Source of the DNA: Planctomycetota bacterium
Lineage (GTDB): Bacteria > Planctomycetota > Phycisphaerae > UBA1845 > UTPLA1
Assembly (NCBI GenBank): GCA_003576905.1
Contig: QEVG01000002.1
Coordinates: 124,001 to 188,000, forward strand
Reading direction: 5' to 3'
DNA length: 64,000 nt
Shown here: positions 18,499 through 26,780 of the stretch, piece by piece
Position numbering within the stretch: the first letter of the stretch is position 1
Layout of the letters: each line of letters opens with the position of its first letter
Program-made: the position numbers and the translations under genes
Notes under the pieces: model-generated
Database searches by the model: none
Told to the model about the DNA's origin: nothing
What the model saw: the letters and a program-made list of their open reading frames with translations, nothing else

Positions 18499-19623
18499 AT
18501 GAAAGCCGATCGACCGTGGTTTGTGATTGCCGGCGGCGGGACGGGGGGGCACCTGTATCCCGGACTCGCCGTGGCTGAAGCACTGCGGACGCTGCAACCC
18601 GATTTTGAGGTTACCGTCTTTGGGACGACCCGACCGATCGACGAAAAGCTGACCGCGCCGCGGGGCTATGAACTGGTCCGCCAGCAGGTCCAGGCGTTTC
18701 CATCAAAGCTGTGGCACTGGCCGCGCTTCCTGAAGGCCTGGCGATCGTCGGTATCGTACGCGCGGCATCGCTTCACGAACCGCGCGCCCGCGGTCGTCCT
18801 GGGACTGGGCGGCTACGCGGCCGGGCCGCCGATCGCGGCGGCCACGAAGATCGGCGTTCCCACGGCGATCTTCAATCCCGACGCCGTACCGGGCCGGGCC
18901 AACCGCCGCCTTGGGCCGCTCGTCGATCGCGTCTTCGTCCAGTGGGACGCCACCCTCGAACATTTTGACAAGGCCCGCGCCGCGCGCGTCACCGGCTGTC
19001 CCATCCGGCCCGAGTTCTCGAAGGCAAGTCGCAAAGCGGGGGCCGCGGCGCTGAAGATCCGCGAAGACCGGCCGACCCTGCTGGTGACGGGGGCCTCCCA
19101 GGGGGCGCGCTCGATCAACGCGGCGATGCTTGAGCTGTGCGACCTCTGGCGCGCCGCGGAGGATTGGCAGATCGTGCACCTGACGGGCGAAACGGAACGG
19201 GCGATGTGCGAACGGCAGTACCGCGAAAAGGGAGTCGCCGCGAAGGTACTGGCCTATACGGAACATATGGCGCTCTGTATGGCGGCGGCGGACTTGATCG
19301 TGTCCAGGGCGGGGGCGTCTACCCTCGCCGAAATTTCTGCAATGGGTCTGCCCTCGGTGCTGTTGCCCTATCCGTTCGACCGCAAAAAGCACCAGCTTTC
19401 CAACGCGAGGATTCTGGCGGATGCCGGAGCGGCGGTGATTGTCGACGACGCGAACGATGCCAGGGCGAACGCCGTCGCGCTCCGCGACATCCTCGCCGGA
19501 CTGATGAAATCGCCCCAGCGTCGCGAACGGATGAGCCGGGCGGCAGCGGCAATGGGCCGCCACGACGCGGCACAGACGATCGCGGAAGACTTGCTCGAGC
19601 TGGCGGCGCAGCGAGCTGTGTGA
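18499..19623 (+). CDS. murG: UDP-GlcNAc:lipid I N-acetylglucosaminyltransferase MurG
   Basis: 374 residues. Adds GlcNAc to lipid I to form lipid II at the inner face of the membrane. GT-B fold with N-terminal GGGTGGHLYPGLAVAEAL, then VLGLGGYAAGPPIAAATKIG and FNPDAVPGRANRRL; the C-terminal donor site shows VTGASQGARSIN, SRAGASTLAEISAMGLPSVL and PYPFDRKKHQLSNA. It follows ftsW by 57 bases, as in most dcw clusters, but murC, ddl and ftsQAZ do not follow. Confidence 0.96.
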   Translation: MKADRPWFVIAGGGTGGHLYPGLAVAEALRTLQPDFEVTVFGTTRPIDEKLTAPRGYELVRQQVQAFPSKLWHWPRFLKAWRSSVSYARHRFTNRAPAVVLGLGGYAAGPPIAAATKIGVPTAIFNPDAVPGRANRRLGPLVDRVFVQWDATLEHFDKARAARVTGCPIRPEFSKASRKAGAAALKIREDRPTLLVTGASQGARSINAAMLELCDLWRAAEDWQIVHLTGETERAMCERQYREKGVAAKVLAYTEHMALCMAAADLIVSRAGASTLAEISAMGLPSVLLPYPFDRKKHQLSNARILADAGAAVIVDDANDARANAVALRDILAGLMKSPQRRERMSRAAAAMGRHDAAQTIAEDLLELAAQRAV

Positions 19624-19754
19624 CCCTTCGCCCCAGGGCCCCCAGGCACGGTCCAATCTCGCCCCGGCAAAGCGGCCTTTCCGTTTCCGGCGAGCCGGCC
19701 GGGCGATTATGATACTGTTGTTTGCTTCGTGCGTGGTTCGCGGAGCGTCAAGCC

Positions 19755-20093
19755 ATGTCGAACGCCACCGTTGACAGCCCGATCAGGCAAAGCGCGGCCG
19801 CCAAGGCGAAGCCGAAGCCGAAACAGCAGCCGCGCTACCACGTAATCCTCCACGACGACAACGACCATACTTACGATTACGTCGTCGAAATGCTCCGCCG
19901 CTTGTTCGCGCACGATCTCGTCAGGGCCTACGAGATGGCCCGCGAAGTGGATACGACCGGCCGGGTCATCGTGGACACGACGACGCTGGAGCGCGCGGAG
20001 TTGAAGCGCGAGCAGATTCACGCCTACGGTGCCGACTGGCGGATCGAGCGCTGCAAGGGAAGCATGACGGCGACCATCGAACCCGCCGAATAG
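19755..20093 (+). CDS. clpS: ATP-dependent Clp protease adaptor ClpS
   Basis: 112 residues. Delivers N-degron substrates to ClpA/ClpC-ClpP. The unstructured N-terminus (Lys/Pro/Ala-rich to residue 26) precedes the folded core: YHVILHDDNDHTYDYVVEML, in which the Asp-Asp-Asn and following residues form the N-degron pocket and the ClpS-Clp interface. A Thr/Asp-rich middle follows, then the C-terminal AERAELKREQIHAYGAD-type helix. No clpA or clpP is adjacent. It closes the plus-strand block after murG. Confidence 0.93.
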   Translation: MSNATVDSPIRQSAAAKAKPKPKQQPRYHVILHDDNDHTYDYVVEMLRRLFAHDLVRAYEMAREVDTTGRVIVDTTTLERAELKREQIHAYGADWRIERCKGSMTATIEPAE

Positions 20094-20098
20094 CCCCG

Positions 20099-20728
20099 CT
20101 ATTTCGCCCAGAGGCCGCCGGACTCGCGCATCCACGCCACGATCCGATCGGCCGCCGCATCGATGTCCCCGTCCGACACGTCCACCTCGAGCCGCGGCAT
20201 GCGCGTCTGGCCGGAGAGCATGCGAAGCGTTTCCTGTTCCTGCATGAATACCGTCAGATCGTCGTACTGAGAGGGCTTGCCCGAGACCTTGAGCCGCTCC
20301 GCGCGGGCCGCGGCAAAACTGTCGCCGCGCCGCGTGCAAAGCACGAGGTGAAAGCCGAGATTGGCCAGGCGCTCATCCAGCCAGCCGAGGTCATATTCGA
20401 TACGGTGGGTCGCGAGCTGGTACGCGCGCGTCGAGATGTGAAACCGGTCCACGATCCACGAGTAATAGGGAAGAAGCTCAAAAAGCCGGACCCACGTGTG
20501 ATACGCCTCGACGGCGCGAGCGGCCTCCTCCGGCAGAAAGTTGATCAGCCCCCGGCCCCACGGCTGGTTCGTCAGCGCGCACCATTCGGCCGAAACAATG
20601 GGAGAGTGATACCGATACTTGCGCGGACCGACGAATTCCGGATGCTCGTTGAGGCGAAAGGCGATGTCGGTCTTGTGCGTCAGGCGCGTGCCTTCGAGGA
20701 TAACCTTGGGGCAGAGTTTCGGTCCCAT
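20099..20728 (-). CDS. thymidylate-kinase-like P-loop protein with altered Walker A
   Basis: 209 residues. The layout is that of a nucleoside or nucleotide kinase: a P-loop strand (KVILEGTRLTHKTDIAFRL, residues 8-26), a DRF motif (WIVDRFHIST, Asp94-Arg95) like the DR/ER motif of this fold, an L-C-T-R segment and a C-terminal helix. In Walker A (GxxxxGKT) the second glycine is replaced by His18 while Lys19 and Thr20 remain, so catalysis is doubtful. It lies 137 bases after holB in the lipA-tmk-holB direction. Function unknown; a regulatory or phage-like kinase is possible. Confidence 0.72.
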   Translation of the reverse strand: MGPKLCPKVILEGTRLTHKTDIAFRLNEHPEFVGPRKYRYHSPIVSAEWCALTNQPWGRGLINFLPEEAARAVEAYHTWVRLFELLPYYSWIVDRFHISTRAYQLATHRIEYDLGWLDERLANLGFHLVLCTRRGDSFAAARAERLKVSGKPSQYDDLTVFMQEQETLRMLSGQTRMPRLEVDVSDGDIDAAADRIVAWMRESGGLWAK

Positions 20729-20865
20729 GCGGTCATCATAGGTGCCCCCGCGCCGTTCGCAACGCTGTCAGCCGCACTTCATGGCGCGCGGGTCGGCGGA
20801 TCGGTTCGCGTTCGCGAGACGGGTGGAAAAAAAGAAGCACGCGTTGAATCGGCAGGTTGTACCGA

Positions 20866-22164
20866 TCACATCGGCGCCGGTACGGCGCGCGATAGGGCAA
20901 TAGCCGCCGCGTCGAAGATCAGGCCCGTGTTGACGCTTCGACCGACCTGGTACTCGGCCCGCGAAAGCGCGCGGATCGCTCCCCGCAACGAACTCGTATC
21001 CGCCGAGGCCGCGAGCCGGGCGACAAGCGCATGATCCCCGAGGGCCAGCGGGGCCGCGCCGACAAGCCGGCGCTGCGCGTCGCGCAGGATCGTGGAGATC
21101 ATCGCGAGGATCAGCACCTGTGCGTCGCGGGAAGCGTTCGTATCGGCTTCGTCGTCGTCCTGGTTCTGTTTGAGCGGCGCGGCGAGTTCCTTGGCGAAGT
21201 CCTGGAGCAGCTTGCTCGCCCCGAGCGGATCGGTCACCGCCCGGCCGATCGCCCCCGCGACGAGCGCGACGTTTTCATGGAGCCCCAGCTCGGCGTACTT
21301 GAGGGCCATGCCGACGCTTCCCTGGGAGATCTCGGCAAGAAACGCAGCCGACTCGGCCGGGAGACTGCGATCGGTCTGCAGCCGCTCGACGATAAACTCG
21401 CGCGGCAGCGTGCCGAAGGAAACCTGCTGGCAGCGCGACCGTGTCGTCGCGAGCATGGAATCGGGCGAGCCGGCAAGCAGGATCAGGTAGCTCCGCGGCG
21501 GAGGCTCCTCAAGCGTTTTTAGCATGGCATTCTGGGCCTCGTCGCTGAGCCGCTCGGCCTCGACGATGACGAAGACCTTCGCCCGCCCGCGGCTCGGCCG
21601 CACGCCGATGGGCGCGAGAAGAAAGTGGCGGATGACATCGACGCTGAGCGTCGTCGCCTTTCGCCCGCGCACGGTGCTGTCCGGATGCGCCTTGGCCAGC
21701 ATGCGATGAATGCGGTGATAGTCCGGGTGGTTGCCCGCCGCGAAAAGCGTGCAGTCGATGCAATGACCGCAGGCGTCGATCTTTCCGGGGCAGACCGGTC
21801 CGGCGTCCGCTGGCGCGGGTTTCGCCGTCGCCGCAGCCGCCGCATCCTCGGTCTCTGACCCGAAAAGCGAGGGCGTGTCCTCCCCGAAGAGCGACGGCCC
21901 CGCGTCGTCGGCGAAGAGCCCGCCTCCGCTCGACGGCACATCGGCGTCGGCGGGCGCCGCGGCGTGCGCGGCCGCGCTCGAAGCGGAGGCACCGACTCCC
22001 GCGTTGCCGCAAAGCAGCACCTGCGCAAGCCGCGTGGCCAGCATTTCCTTTCCGACGCCGGCCGGGCCGGTGAACAGATAGGCATGTGGCAGACGCCCGG
22101 CACGCAGCGCGCGCTGAAGATGAACCTGCGCGGCGTCCTGGTGCAATACGTCAGAGAGCGGCAT
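20866..22164 (-). CDS. holB: DNA polymerase III delta-prime subunit with a low-complexity insert
   Basis: 432 residues. Part of the clamp loader that opens the sliding clamp with ATP. AAA+ domain with GPAGVGKE (33-40), zinc module cysteines (Cys52, then CGHCIDC at 132-138), VFVIVEAERLSDEAQNAMLKTLEEPP, and TTRSRCQQVSF at the SRC motif. Between Cys52 and the remaining zinc cysteines is an insert of about 70 residues rich in Ala, Ser, Gly and Asp, with repeated SLFGED/SLFGSE. The start overlaps the end of tmk by 14 bases, so the two are translationally coupled. Confidence 0.92.
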   Translation of the reverse strand: MPLSDVLHQDAAQVHLQRALRAGRLPHAYLFTGPAGVGKEMLATRLAQVLLCGNAGVGASASSAAAHAAAPADADVPSSGGGLFADDAGPSLFGEDTPSLFGSETEDAAAAATAKPAPADAGPVCPGKIDACGHCIDCTLFAAGNHPDYHRIHRMLAKAHPDSTVRGRKATTLSVDVIRHFLLAPIGVRPSRGRAKVFVIVEAERLSDEAQNAMLKTLEEPPPRSYLILLAGSPDSMLATTRSRCQQVSFGTLPREFIVERLQTDRSLPAESAAFLAEISQGSVGMALKYAELGLHENVALVAGAIGRAVTDPLGASKLLQDFAKELAAPLKQNQDDDEADTNASRDAQVLILAMISTILRDAQRRLVGAAPLALGDHALVARLAASADTSSLRGAIRALSRAEYQVGRSVNTGLIFDAAAIALSRAVPAPM

Positions 22165-22849
22165 CGGCGATCGCCTTCATCACGCGGGTCTGAACCTCGT
22201 CGACCGTTCCCATCCCGTCGACGATCACGACCGGCCGCGGGTAGTACTTCGGCAGGTCGAGAAACATCTGGTGTACCTTTTCATGGAAGCTCATGGGCCG
22301 CGCCTCCATCGCGTCGGTGTGAACGTCGTGAAATAGAGTGGGGTGGCGGGAACCCGTCGCCTCCTGCTTTTTCGCCCCCGGCTTCTTGCCGGTTCGCTCG
22401 TGTCCCTTGTGGGGCGGAACGTCAAGGATGAGAGTCAGATCGGGCCAGGTACCATCGATGGCGAATCGTGCCAATTCGATGACACGATCCGGGTCGAATC
22501 CCGCCGCCCCCTGGTAGGCGCATGTCGCCGAGACGTACCGGTCCCCGAGGCACACCTTTTTCGCCTTGAGCGCCGGCTCGATCACCTCGCGGGCAAGTTG
22601 CGCGCGCGACGCCATGAAAAGCATCGTCTCACAGCGCACGTCCATCTCGGAAAGGTCGTAGTCCAGCAGGACATGCCGGATGCGGTCGCCGATCGTCGTC
22701 CCGCCCGGGTCGCGCGCCCGGACCACCTCGATCCCTCGCTCGTTTAGCGCCGCCTCAAGCAGGTTGAGCTGGGCCCCCTTGCCCGCTCCGTCGATGCCGT
22801 CAAAGACGATGTACTTTCCCCGCAGGCGATCCAGCGCTTCGCCCGACAC
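22151..22849 (-). CDS. tmk: thymidylate kinase
   Basis: 232 residues. Phosphorylates dTMP to dTDP. P-loop FDGIDGAGKGAQ, DPGGTTIGDRIR, RAQLAREVIEPAL and DRYVSATCAYQGAAG are diagnostic. The lid region carries a longer than usual basic stretch (HERTGKKPGAKKQE). GTG 22849 is chosen because a perfect GGAGGG lies 6 bases upstream (22856-22861) and the start then falls one base after the lipA stop; ATG 22882 would overlap lipA by 32 bases. Operon lipA-tmk-holB. Confidence 0.94.
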   Translation of the reverse strand: MSGEALDRLRGKYIVFDGIDGAGKGAQLNLLEAALNERGIEVVRARDPGGTTIGDRIRHVLLDYDLSEMDVRCETMLFMASRAQLAREVIEPALKAKKVCLGDRYVSATCAYQGAAGFDPDRVIELARFAIDGTWPDLTLILDVPPHKGHERTGKKPGAKKQEATGSRHPTLFHDVHTDAMEARPMSFHEKVHQMFLDLPKYYPRPVVIVDGMGTVDEVQTRVMKAIADAAL

Positions 22850-22850
22850 G

Positions 22851-23759
22851 CTACGCCCTCCGCTGGCGACTGATCGCTTCATATACTTCCGCCGCGTTGT
22901 AACTCGATCGCACAAACGGCCCCGACGCCACGCTCGCGAACCCCATGGCCCGGGCTTCGGCCGCAATGTCGTCGAACTCCGACGGCGGGTAATACCGCTC
23001 GACCGGCGCGTGATCTTCCGACGGCCGAAGATACTGCCCGACCGTCAGGATATCCACTCCCGCGCTGCGCAGGTCGCGCATCGTGGTTGTGAGTTCCTCG
23101 CGCGACTCCCCAAGCCCCACCATCAGCCCGCTCTTGGTCCACATGGCCGGGCGGCGCTCCTTCACATTTCGTAGAACGTCGAGCGTCCGGCGGTAGCGTG
23201 CCTGCGGCCGGATCTTCGGCGACAGCCGCTCTGTCGTCTCCTGATTGTGGTTATAGATATCGGGGCCCGCGTCGACGAGCACCGCGAGAAGCTCGTCGCG
23301 GGCGTGAAAGTCTGCCGGCAGCACCTCGATCGCACATTCGGGCGATGTGTCCCGGATGCGCCGCACGCATTCGGCGAAATGCCCCGCGCCCTCGTCAGGC
23401 AGATCGTCGCGCGCCACCGCGGTAATCACGACGTGGCGAAGCCCCAGCCGGCGCACCGCCTCGGCGAGCCGCGCGGGTTCATCCGGTTTGACAGGTTCAG
23501 GCCTTGCAGTCGAGACCGCACAGAAATGGCACCGCCGCGTGCAGCGATCCCCCAGGATCATGAACGTCGCGTGCCGGTGGGACCAGCACTCGCCTAGGTT
23601 GGGGCACTGTGCTTCCTCGCAGACCGTGGCGACCCCGCTCGCCGCGACGATTTTCCGGGTCTGAAGAAGCACATCGCCGGTCGGCAGGGGGCGCTTCAGC
23701 CAGGCAGGCAGGCGCCGGCCCTCGGGTGGTCGTGCGGGTTCAAGAATGGTCAGTTGCAT
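22851..23759 (-). CDS. lipA: lipoyl synthase LipA
   Basis: 302 residues. Radical-SAM enzyme that inserts two sulfurs into protein-bound octanoyl groups to make lipoate. Auxiliary cluster cysteines in CEEAQCPNLGEC, radical-SAM CxxxCxxC in DRCTRRCHFCAV, then DEPARLAEAVRRLGLRHVVI, and the C-terminal RSSYNA that binds the auxiliary cluster. ATG 23759 gives a normal MQLTILEP N-terminus; longer starts are not supported. No lipB is present. First gene of the lipA-tmk-holB operon. Confidence 0.96.
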   Translation of the reverse strand: MQLTILEPARPPEGRRLPAWLKRPLPTGDVLLQTRKIVAASGVATVCEEAQCPNLGECWSHRHATFMILGDRCTRRCHFCAVSTARPEPVKPDEPARLAEAVRRLGLRHVVITAVARDDLPDEGAGHFAECVRRIRDTSPECAIEVLPADFHARDELLAVLVDAGPDIYNHNQETTERLSPKIRPQARYRRTLDVLRNVKERRPAMWTKSGLMVGLGESREELTTTMRDLRSAGVDILTVGQYLRPSEDHAPVERYYPPSEFDDIAAEARAMGFASVASGPFVRSSYNAAEVYEAISRQRRA

Positions 23760-23981
23760 GGTGGTACGAATCTCTTTGTGTCGCCCGCGCGGCATGACGA
23801 ATCGGGCATCCGGGCGGTGTCGTATGGCGATACTTCCCGCCGGGCCTCCATCGCGGCGGACGCCCCGGCCGCGCGGTACTACAGTATAAAGCATTTACGC
23901 GGGGGCGGCATTGGGGTAGCTTTGGATCAAACCGTGGCGGCCCTTTCGAGGAACGGGCGGCGTATTTTCGGGAGGTGCGGC

Positions 23982-24452
23982 ATGATCAGAATCAAGAAAA
24001 TCCTGTATCCGACGGACTTTTCCGATCTGGCGAAACACGCCCTCGTCTATGTCCGCTCTTTCGCGGAGGCTTATTCGGCGGAAGTCCACGTTATTCATAT
24101 CGTGGATGAGTCGTACCAGTACTGGATGGCCATGGGGCCCAACAGCCTGCCGATCGGCCCCGCGCCGGAAGAACTGGCCAACACCTCGAAGACCGAATTG
24201 GAAAAGCTGGTCAACGGCGAGCTGGCAAGCATGAAGTTCCCCGTGCAGACCGCCGTCGTTGTGGGCCGGCCCTACCTCGAAATCGTCAAGTACGCCAAGG
24301 ATAAGGCCATCGACCTGATCATCATCGGCACCCACGGCCGCAGCGGGATCGCCCAGGCGCTTCTTGGGTCCGTCGCCGAAAAGGTCGTTCGAAAGGCCCC
24401 ATGCCCCGTCCTGACGGTGCGTAGCCCGGAACACGATTTCGTGCTTCCCTGA
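23982..24452 (+). CDS. universal stress protein (UspA family)
   Basis: 156 residues, one Usp domain. Starts IKKILYPTDFSDLAKHAL and ends with the ATP-binding loop GTHGRSGIAQALLGSVAEKV and PCPVLTVRS, the G-2x-G-9x-G pattern of ATP-binding Usp proteins. GGAGG (23971-23975) lies 6 bases before ATG 23982. It is divergent from lipA and stands alone. Likely a nucleotide-binding stress-response protein; partner unknown. Confidence 0.95.
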   Translation: MIRIKKILYPTDFSDLAKHALVYVRSFAEAYSAEVHVIHIVDESYQYWMAMGPNSLPIGPAPEELANTSKTELEKLVNGELASMKFPVQTAVVVGRPYLEIVKYAKDKAIDLIIIGTHGRSGIAQALLGSVAEKVVRKAPCPVLTVRSPEHDFVLP

Positions 24453-24491
24453 GCCCCCTTCGGCAATAACAACGGCCTTGTGCCGGGCATG

Positions 24492-24521
24492 TTGACAGCC
24501 TCGTCGGCGGCCGGGTAGGAT
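24492..24521 (+). promoter_or_regulatory. sigma-70 promoter of the leader-MATE transcript
   Basis: TTGACA (24492-24497, 6/6) and TAGGAT (24516-24521, 4/6) with 18 bases between. Transcription would start near 24528, about 40 bases before the leader ORF. It is the only good promoter in the 295 bases between the stress gene and the MATE gene. Confidence 0.6.
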
Positions 24522-24568
24522 CCCGTATCGCGGCTCGAGGTATTGCCGATCAAGAGAGGTTCCGAACG

Positions 24569-24664
24569 ATGAAGACGCCCGCCATCACCGTGAAGTTGGT
24601 CGATCTGCCGCGGAAGGACCGCGTGATCGCCATTACCACGTTGAAGGAGGTCTTCCGGGACTGA
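24569..24664 (+). CDS. 31-residue leader peptide of a probable attenuator
   Basis: ATG...TGA of 31 codons (starts MKTPAITVKLVDLPRKD, ends KEVFRD). GAGAGG (24554-24559) lies 9 bases upstream, so translation is likely. It is the only short ORF between a strong promoter and an intrinsic terminator, and the terminator sits 21 bases before the MATE start. No run of one amino acid is present, so amino-acid sensing is unlikely; ribosome stalling, for example by a drug, fits better. A perfect AAGGAGGT (24644-24651) inside the ORF might slow ribosomes. It could instead be a genuine small protein. Confidence 0.55.
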   Translation: MKTPAITVKLVDLPRKDRVIAITTLKEVFRD

Positions 24665-24726
24665 CGCTCGAGCGCACGCATCGACAATGAGCAGCCCTGG
24701 AAGCCTGAGGTTTCCAGGGTTTTTTT
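24652..24726 (+). terminator. intrinsic terminator/attenuator ahead of the MATE gene, with alternative pairing
   Basis: Terminator stem CCCTGGAA (24695-24702) / TTCCAGGG (24712-24719), 8 bp, 9-base loop, then seven T (24720-24726). The same left arm, CCCTGGAAG (24695-24703), can instead pair with CTTCCGGG at 24652-24659, inside the last codons of the leader ORF (8 bp with one bulged T). A ribosome finishing the leader would cover 24652-24659 and favour termination; one stalled earlier would leave it free and favour read-through. The MATE ribosome site follows the T-tract directly. Confidence 0.75.
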
Positions 24727-24747
24727 GTTTCAGGAACAGGCGACTCA

Positions 24748-26211
24748 ATGCAATCGGCAATTGAAAATATCAGCGTCGGGACCGCAAGCGCCTCGACTTG
24801 GAGTCTGCGGGGTGAAATACGCGGACTGGTCACGCTTGGGCTGCCGATCGTCGGCACGACCATGTCCGGCATGCTGCTGGGATTCACCGATTTTCTGATG
24901 GTGTCACAGCTCGGCACCGAGGCGACCGCGGCGATCAGCCCGTGCACCATGCTGCTTTATACCTTTCTCTGCCTCGGCCTGGGAATGGCCAACAGCGTCC
25001 AGACCTATTCGGCGCAGGCGGTCGGCGGCGGCCGGCCGAAGGAAGCGGCCGCCTATGCGTGGCAGGCCCTGTACGTCGGGCTCGCCTTTGTTCCCATCGC
25101 GTGGTTTGGCACGATGATGCTGCCGGCCCTCTGGTTGCGCGTGGGACATGACCCGGTCGTGCAGGAAATGGAACTCGCCTACAGCGAAGTCGTGCTGTGG
25201 TGCATCCCGGTCGCCATTTTCTGCGTGGGCCTGGAGGGCTTTTTCAATGGCGTGCAGCGGCCCAAAGTCGCCCTGGTGTCAGTGATGACGGCAGTGGTGT
25301 TCAACGCCATCGCCAACTACGCCCTGATCTTCGGCAAGCTCGGCTTTCCTGCTATGGGCATTCGCGGCGCGGCCGTGGCGACGCTCGTGTCGTGGGTCGT
25401 CCGGCTGACGATTCTCGGTTTTGTCTTCAGGAATCGCGAGTTCCGCCGCGACTTCGACAGCGAAAGCCAGTGGCGGCCCAGCTTCAATCGCATCGGCGGG
25501 ATCCTCCGCGTCGGCGGTCCGACCGGCATCCAGTGGACGCTGGACGTCGGTTCGTGGTTCGTGTTTCTCACCGTGCTCATCGCCGGCTTCGGCACGGCGA
25601 CCCTCGCCGCGTCGAACATCGCCCTTCAGTTCATGCACGTGTCATTCATGGCGGCCCTCGGAATCGGCAGTGCCGTGACCACCCTCGTGGGCCACGCCAT
25701 CGGAGAACGCAAGCACGATTTGGCCGCGCTGCGGGCCCGCGCCGGGCTCATCGTGACATCGGTCTACATGGGCGTCATCGGGCTGGTCTTCCTCGCGGCC
25801 GGGCGGCCGCTGGTGGACCTTCTCTCGAACGACGCGGACGTGATCTCCGTCGGCACCGGTGTGCTCGTCTGGGCCGCGGTGTTTCAGCTCTTCGACGCCA
25901 TGGGGATCACCTACGTGCACGCCCTGCGCGGGGCCGGCGACACGCGCTGGCCGGCGATACTTGTGATCGTGTGCAACTGGGGCGTGTTCATTGTCGGCGG
26001 GTATCTCGTCTCAAGATACCTGCCCCGCCTCGGCCACCACGGACCCTGGATGATGTGCACGTTGTACATTATTCTCACCGGGCTTGCCCTGCGCGGGAGG
26101 TTTCTGCGCGGCGCCTGGCGAAAGATTGAATTGTTCAAGGCGGATGTGAAGCCCGTCGAGATTCCCGCCCCGGTCGAGGCTCAGGTCGAGCAGATCGGAG
26201 TGGGCGCATGA
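24748..26211 (+). CDS. MATE-family multidrug efflux transporter
   Basis: 487 residues, 12 predicted membrane helices. Exports organic cations or drugs in exchange for Na+ or H+ across the inner membrane. The N-terminal half shows LVTLGLPIVGTTMSGMLLGF and a matching C-terminal half begins near LRVGGPTGIQWTLDVG; the inner segments MANSVQTYSAQAVGGG and GSAVTTLVGHAIGERKHD are the paired MATE signatures of NorM-type pumps. Ribosome site AGGAACAGG lies just after the attenuator T-tract. Its stop overlaps the next gene (ATGA), so the acetyltransferase is co-translated. Confidence 0.93.
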   Translation: MQSAIENISVGTASASTWSLRGEIRGLVTLGLPIVGTTMSGMLLGFTDFLMVSQLGTEATAAISPCTMLLYTFLCLGLGMANSVQTYSAQAVGGGRPKEAAAYAWQALYVGLAFVPIAWFGTMMLPALWLRVGHDPVVQEMELAYSEVVLWCIPVAIFCVGLEGFFNGVQRPKVALVSVMTAVVFNAIANYALIFGKLGFPAMGIRGAAVATLVSWVVRLTILGFVFRNREFRRDFDSESQWRPSFNRIGGILRVGGPTGIQWTLDVGSWFVFLTVLIAGFGTATLAASNIALQFMHVSFMAALGIGSAVTTLVGHAIGERKHDLAALRARAGLIVTSVYMGVIGLVFLAAGRPLVDLLSNDADVISVGTGVLVWAAVFQLFDAMGITYVHALRGAGDTRWPAILVIVCNWGVFIVGGYLVSRYLPRLGHHGPWMMCTLYIILTGLALRGRFLRGAWRKIELFKADVKPVEIPAPVEAQVEQIGVGA

Positions 26212-26780
26212 ACATTCAACCGATCGTTACGCCTCGGCTGGAACTGGTTCGCGCAACGGTGCCGGTGCTTCGGGCGGCGGCGTTGGAGAACAGATTCGCC
26301 ATGGCCGAGATGCTCGCCGCGCAGGTGACGGAAGACTGGCCGCCACAGTTCATGGACGATGCCTGTGCGATGGTGGCTGACCAGCTGGATCGCGAGCCGG
26401 AACCCGGCATCTGGTCCATGTGGTTCGTCCTCCAGCGCGGGCCGCGCGTGTTGGTTGGCACCTTCGGCTTCAAGGCGCCGCCGGCGGACGGCCGCGTCGA
26501 TCTGGGCTATTCCATCGTCGCCTCGCACCAGAAGCGCGGCTATGCGACGGAGGCCACGCGGGCGATGATAGATCTCGCTTTCGCCCAGGATGGAGTACGA
26601 ACGATTGTCGGCGAGACGTTTGACGAACTCGTGGCGTCGATCCGGGTCTTGGAAAAGTGCGGGTTCGCCCGATGCGCCGCGGGCGTGACCGGCTTTTCCG
26701 GAGAGGAAAACGTGGTTCGATACGAGCTGCCGCGCGAGCGCTGGCGGCCCGCTGGTGAAAAGGCGCGGGAAGTTTTGTAG
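26208..26780 (+). CDS. GNAT acetyltransferase, RimJ/RimL type
   Basis: 190 residues. Acetyl-CoA-dependent acetyltransferase with the RimJ/RimL pattern: starts PIVTPRLELVRATVPVL, then VDLGYSIVASHQKRGYATEA (acetyl-CoA loop), and VRVLEKCGFAR-like end (IRVLEKCGFARCAAG). Members modify ribosomal protein N-termini or small molecules including drugs. ATGA overlap with the MATE gene indicates one operon; with the pump and attenuator, a resistance or detoxification role is plausible but not shown. Confidence 0.9.
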   Translation: MNIQPIVTPRLELVRATVPVLRAAALENRFAMAEMLAAQVTEDWPPQFMDDACAMVADQLDREPEPGIWSMWFVLQRGPRVLVGTFGFKAPPADGRVDLGYSIVASHQKRGYATEATRAMIDLAFAQDGVRTIVGETFDELVASIRVLEKCGFARCAAGVTGFSGEENVVRYELPRERWRPAGEKAREVL

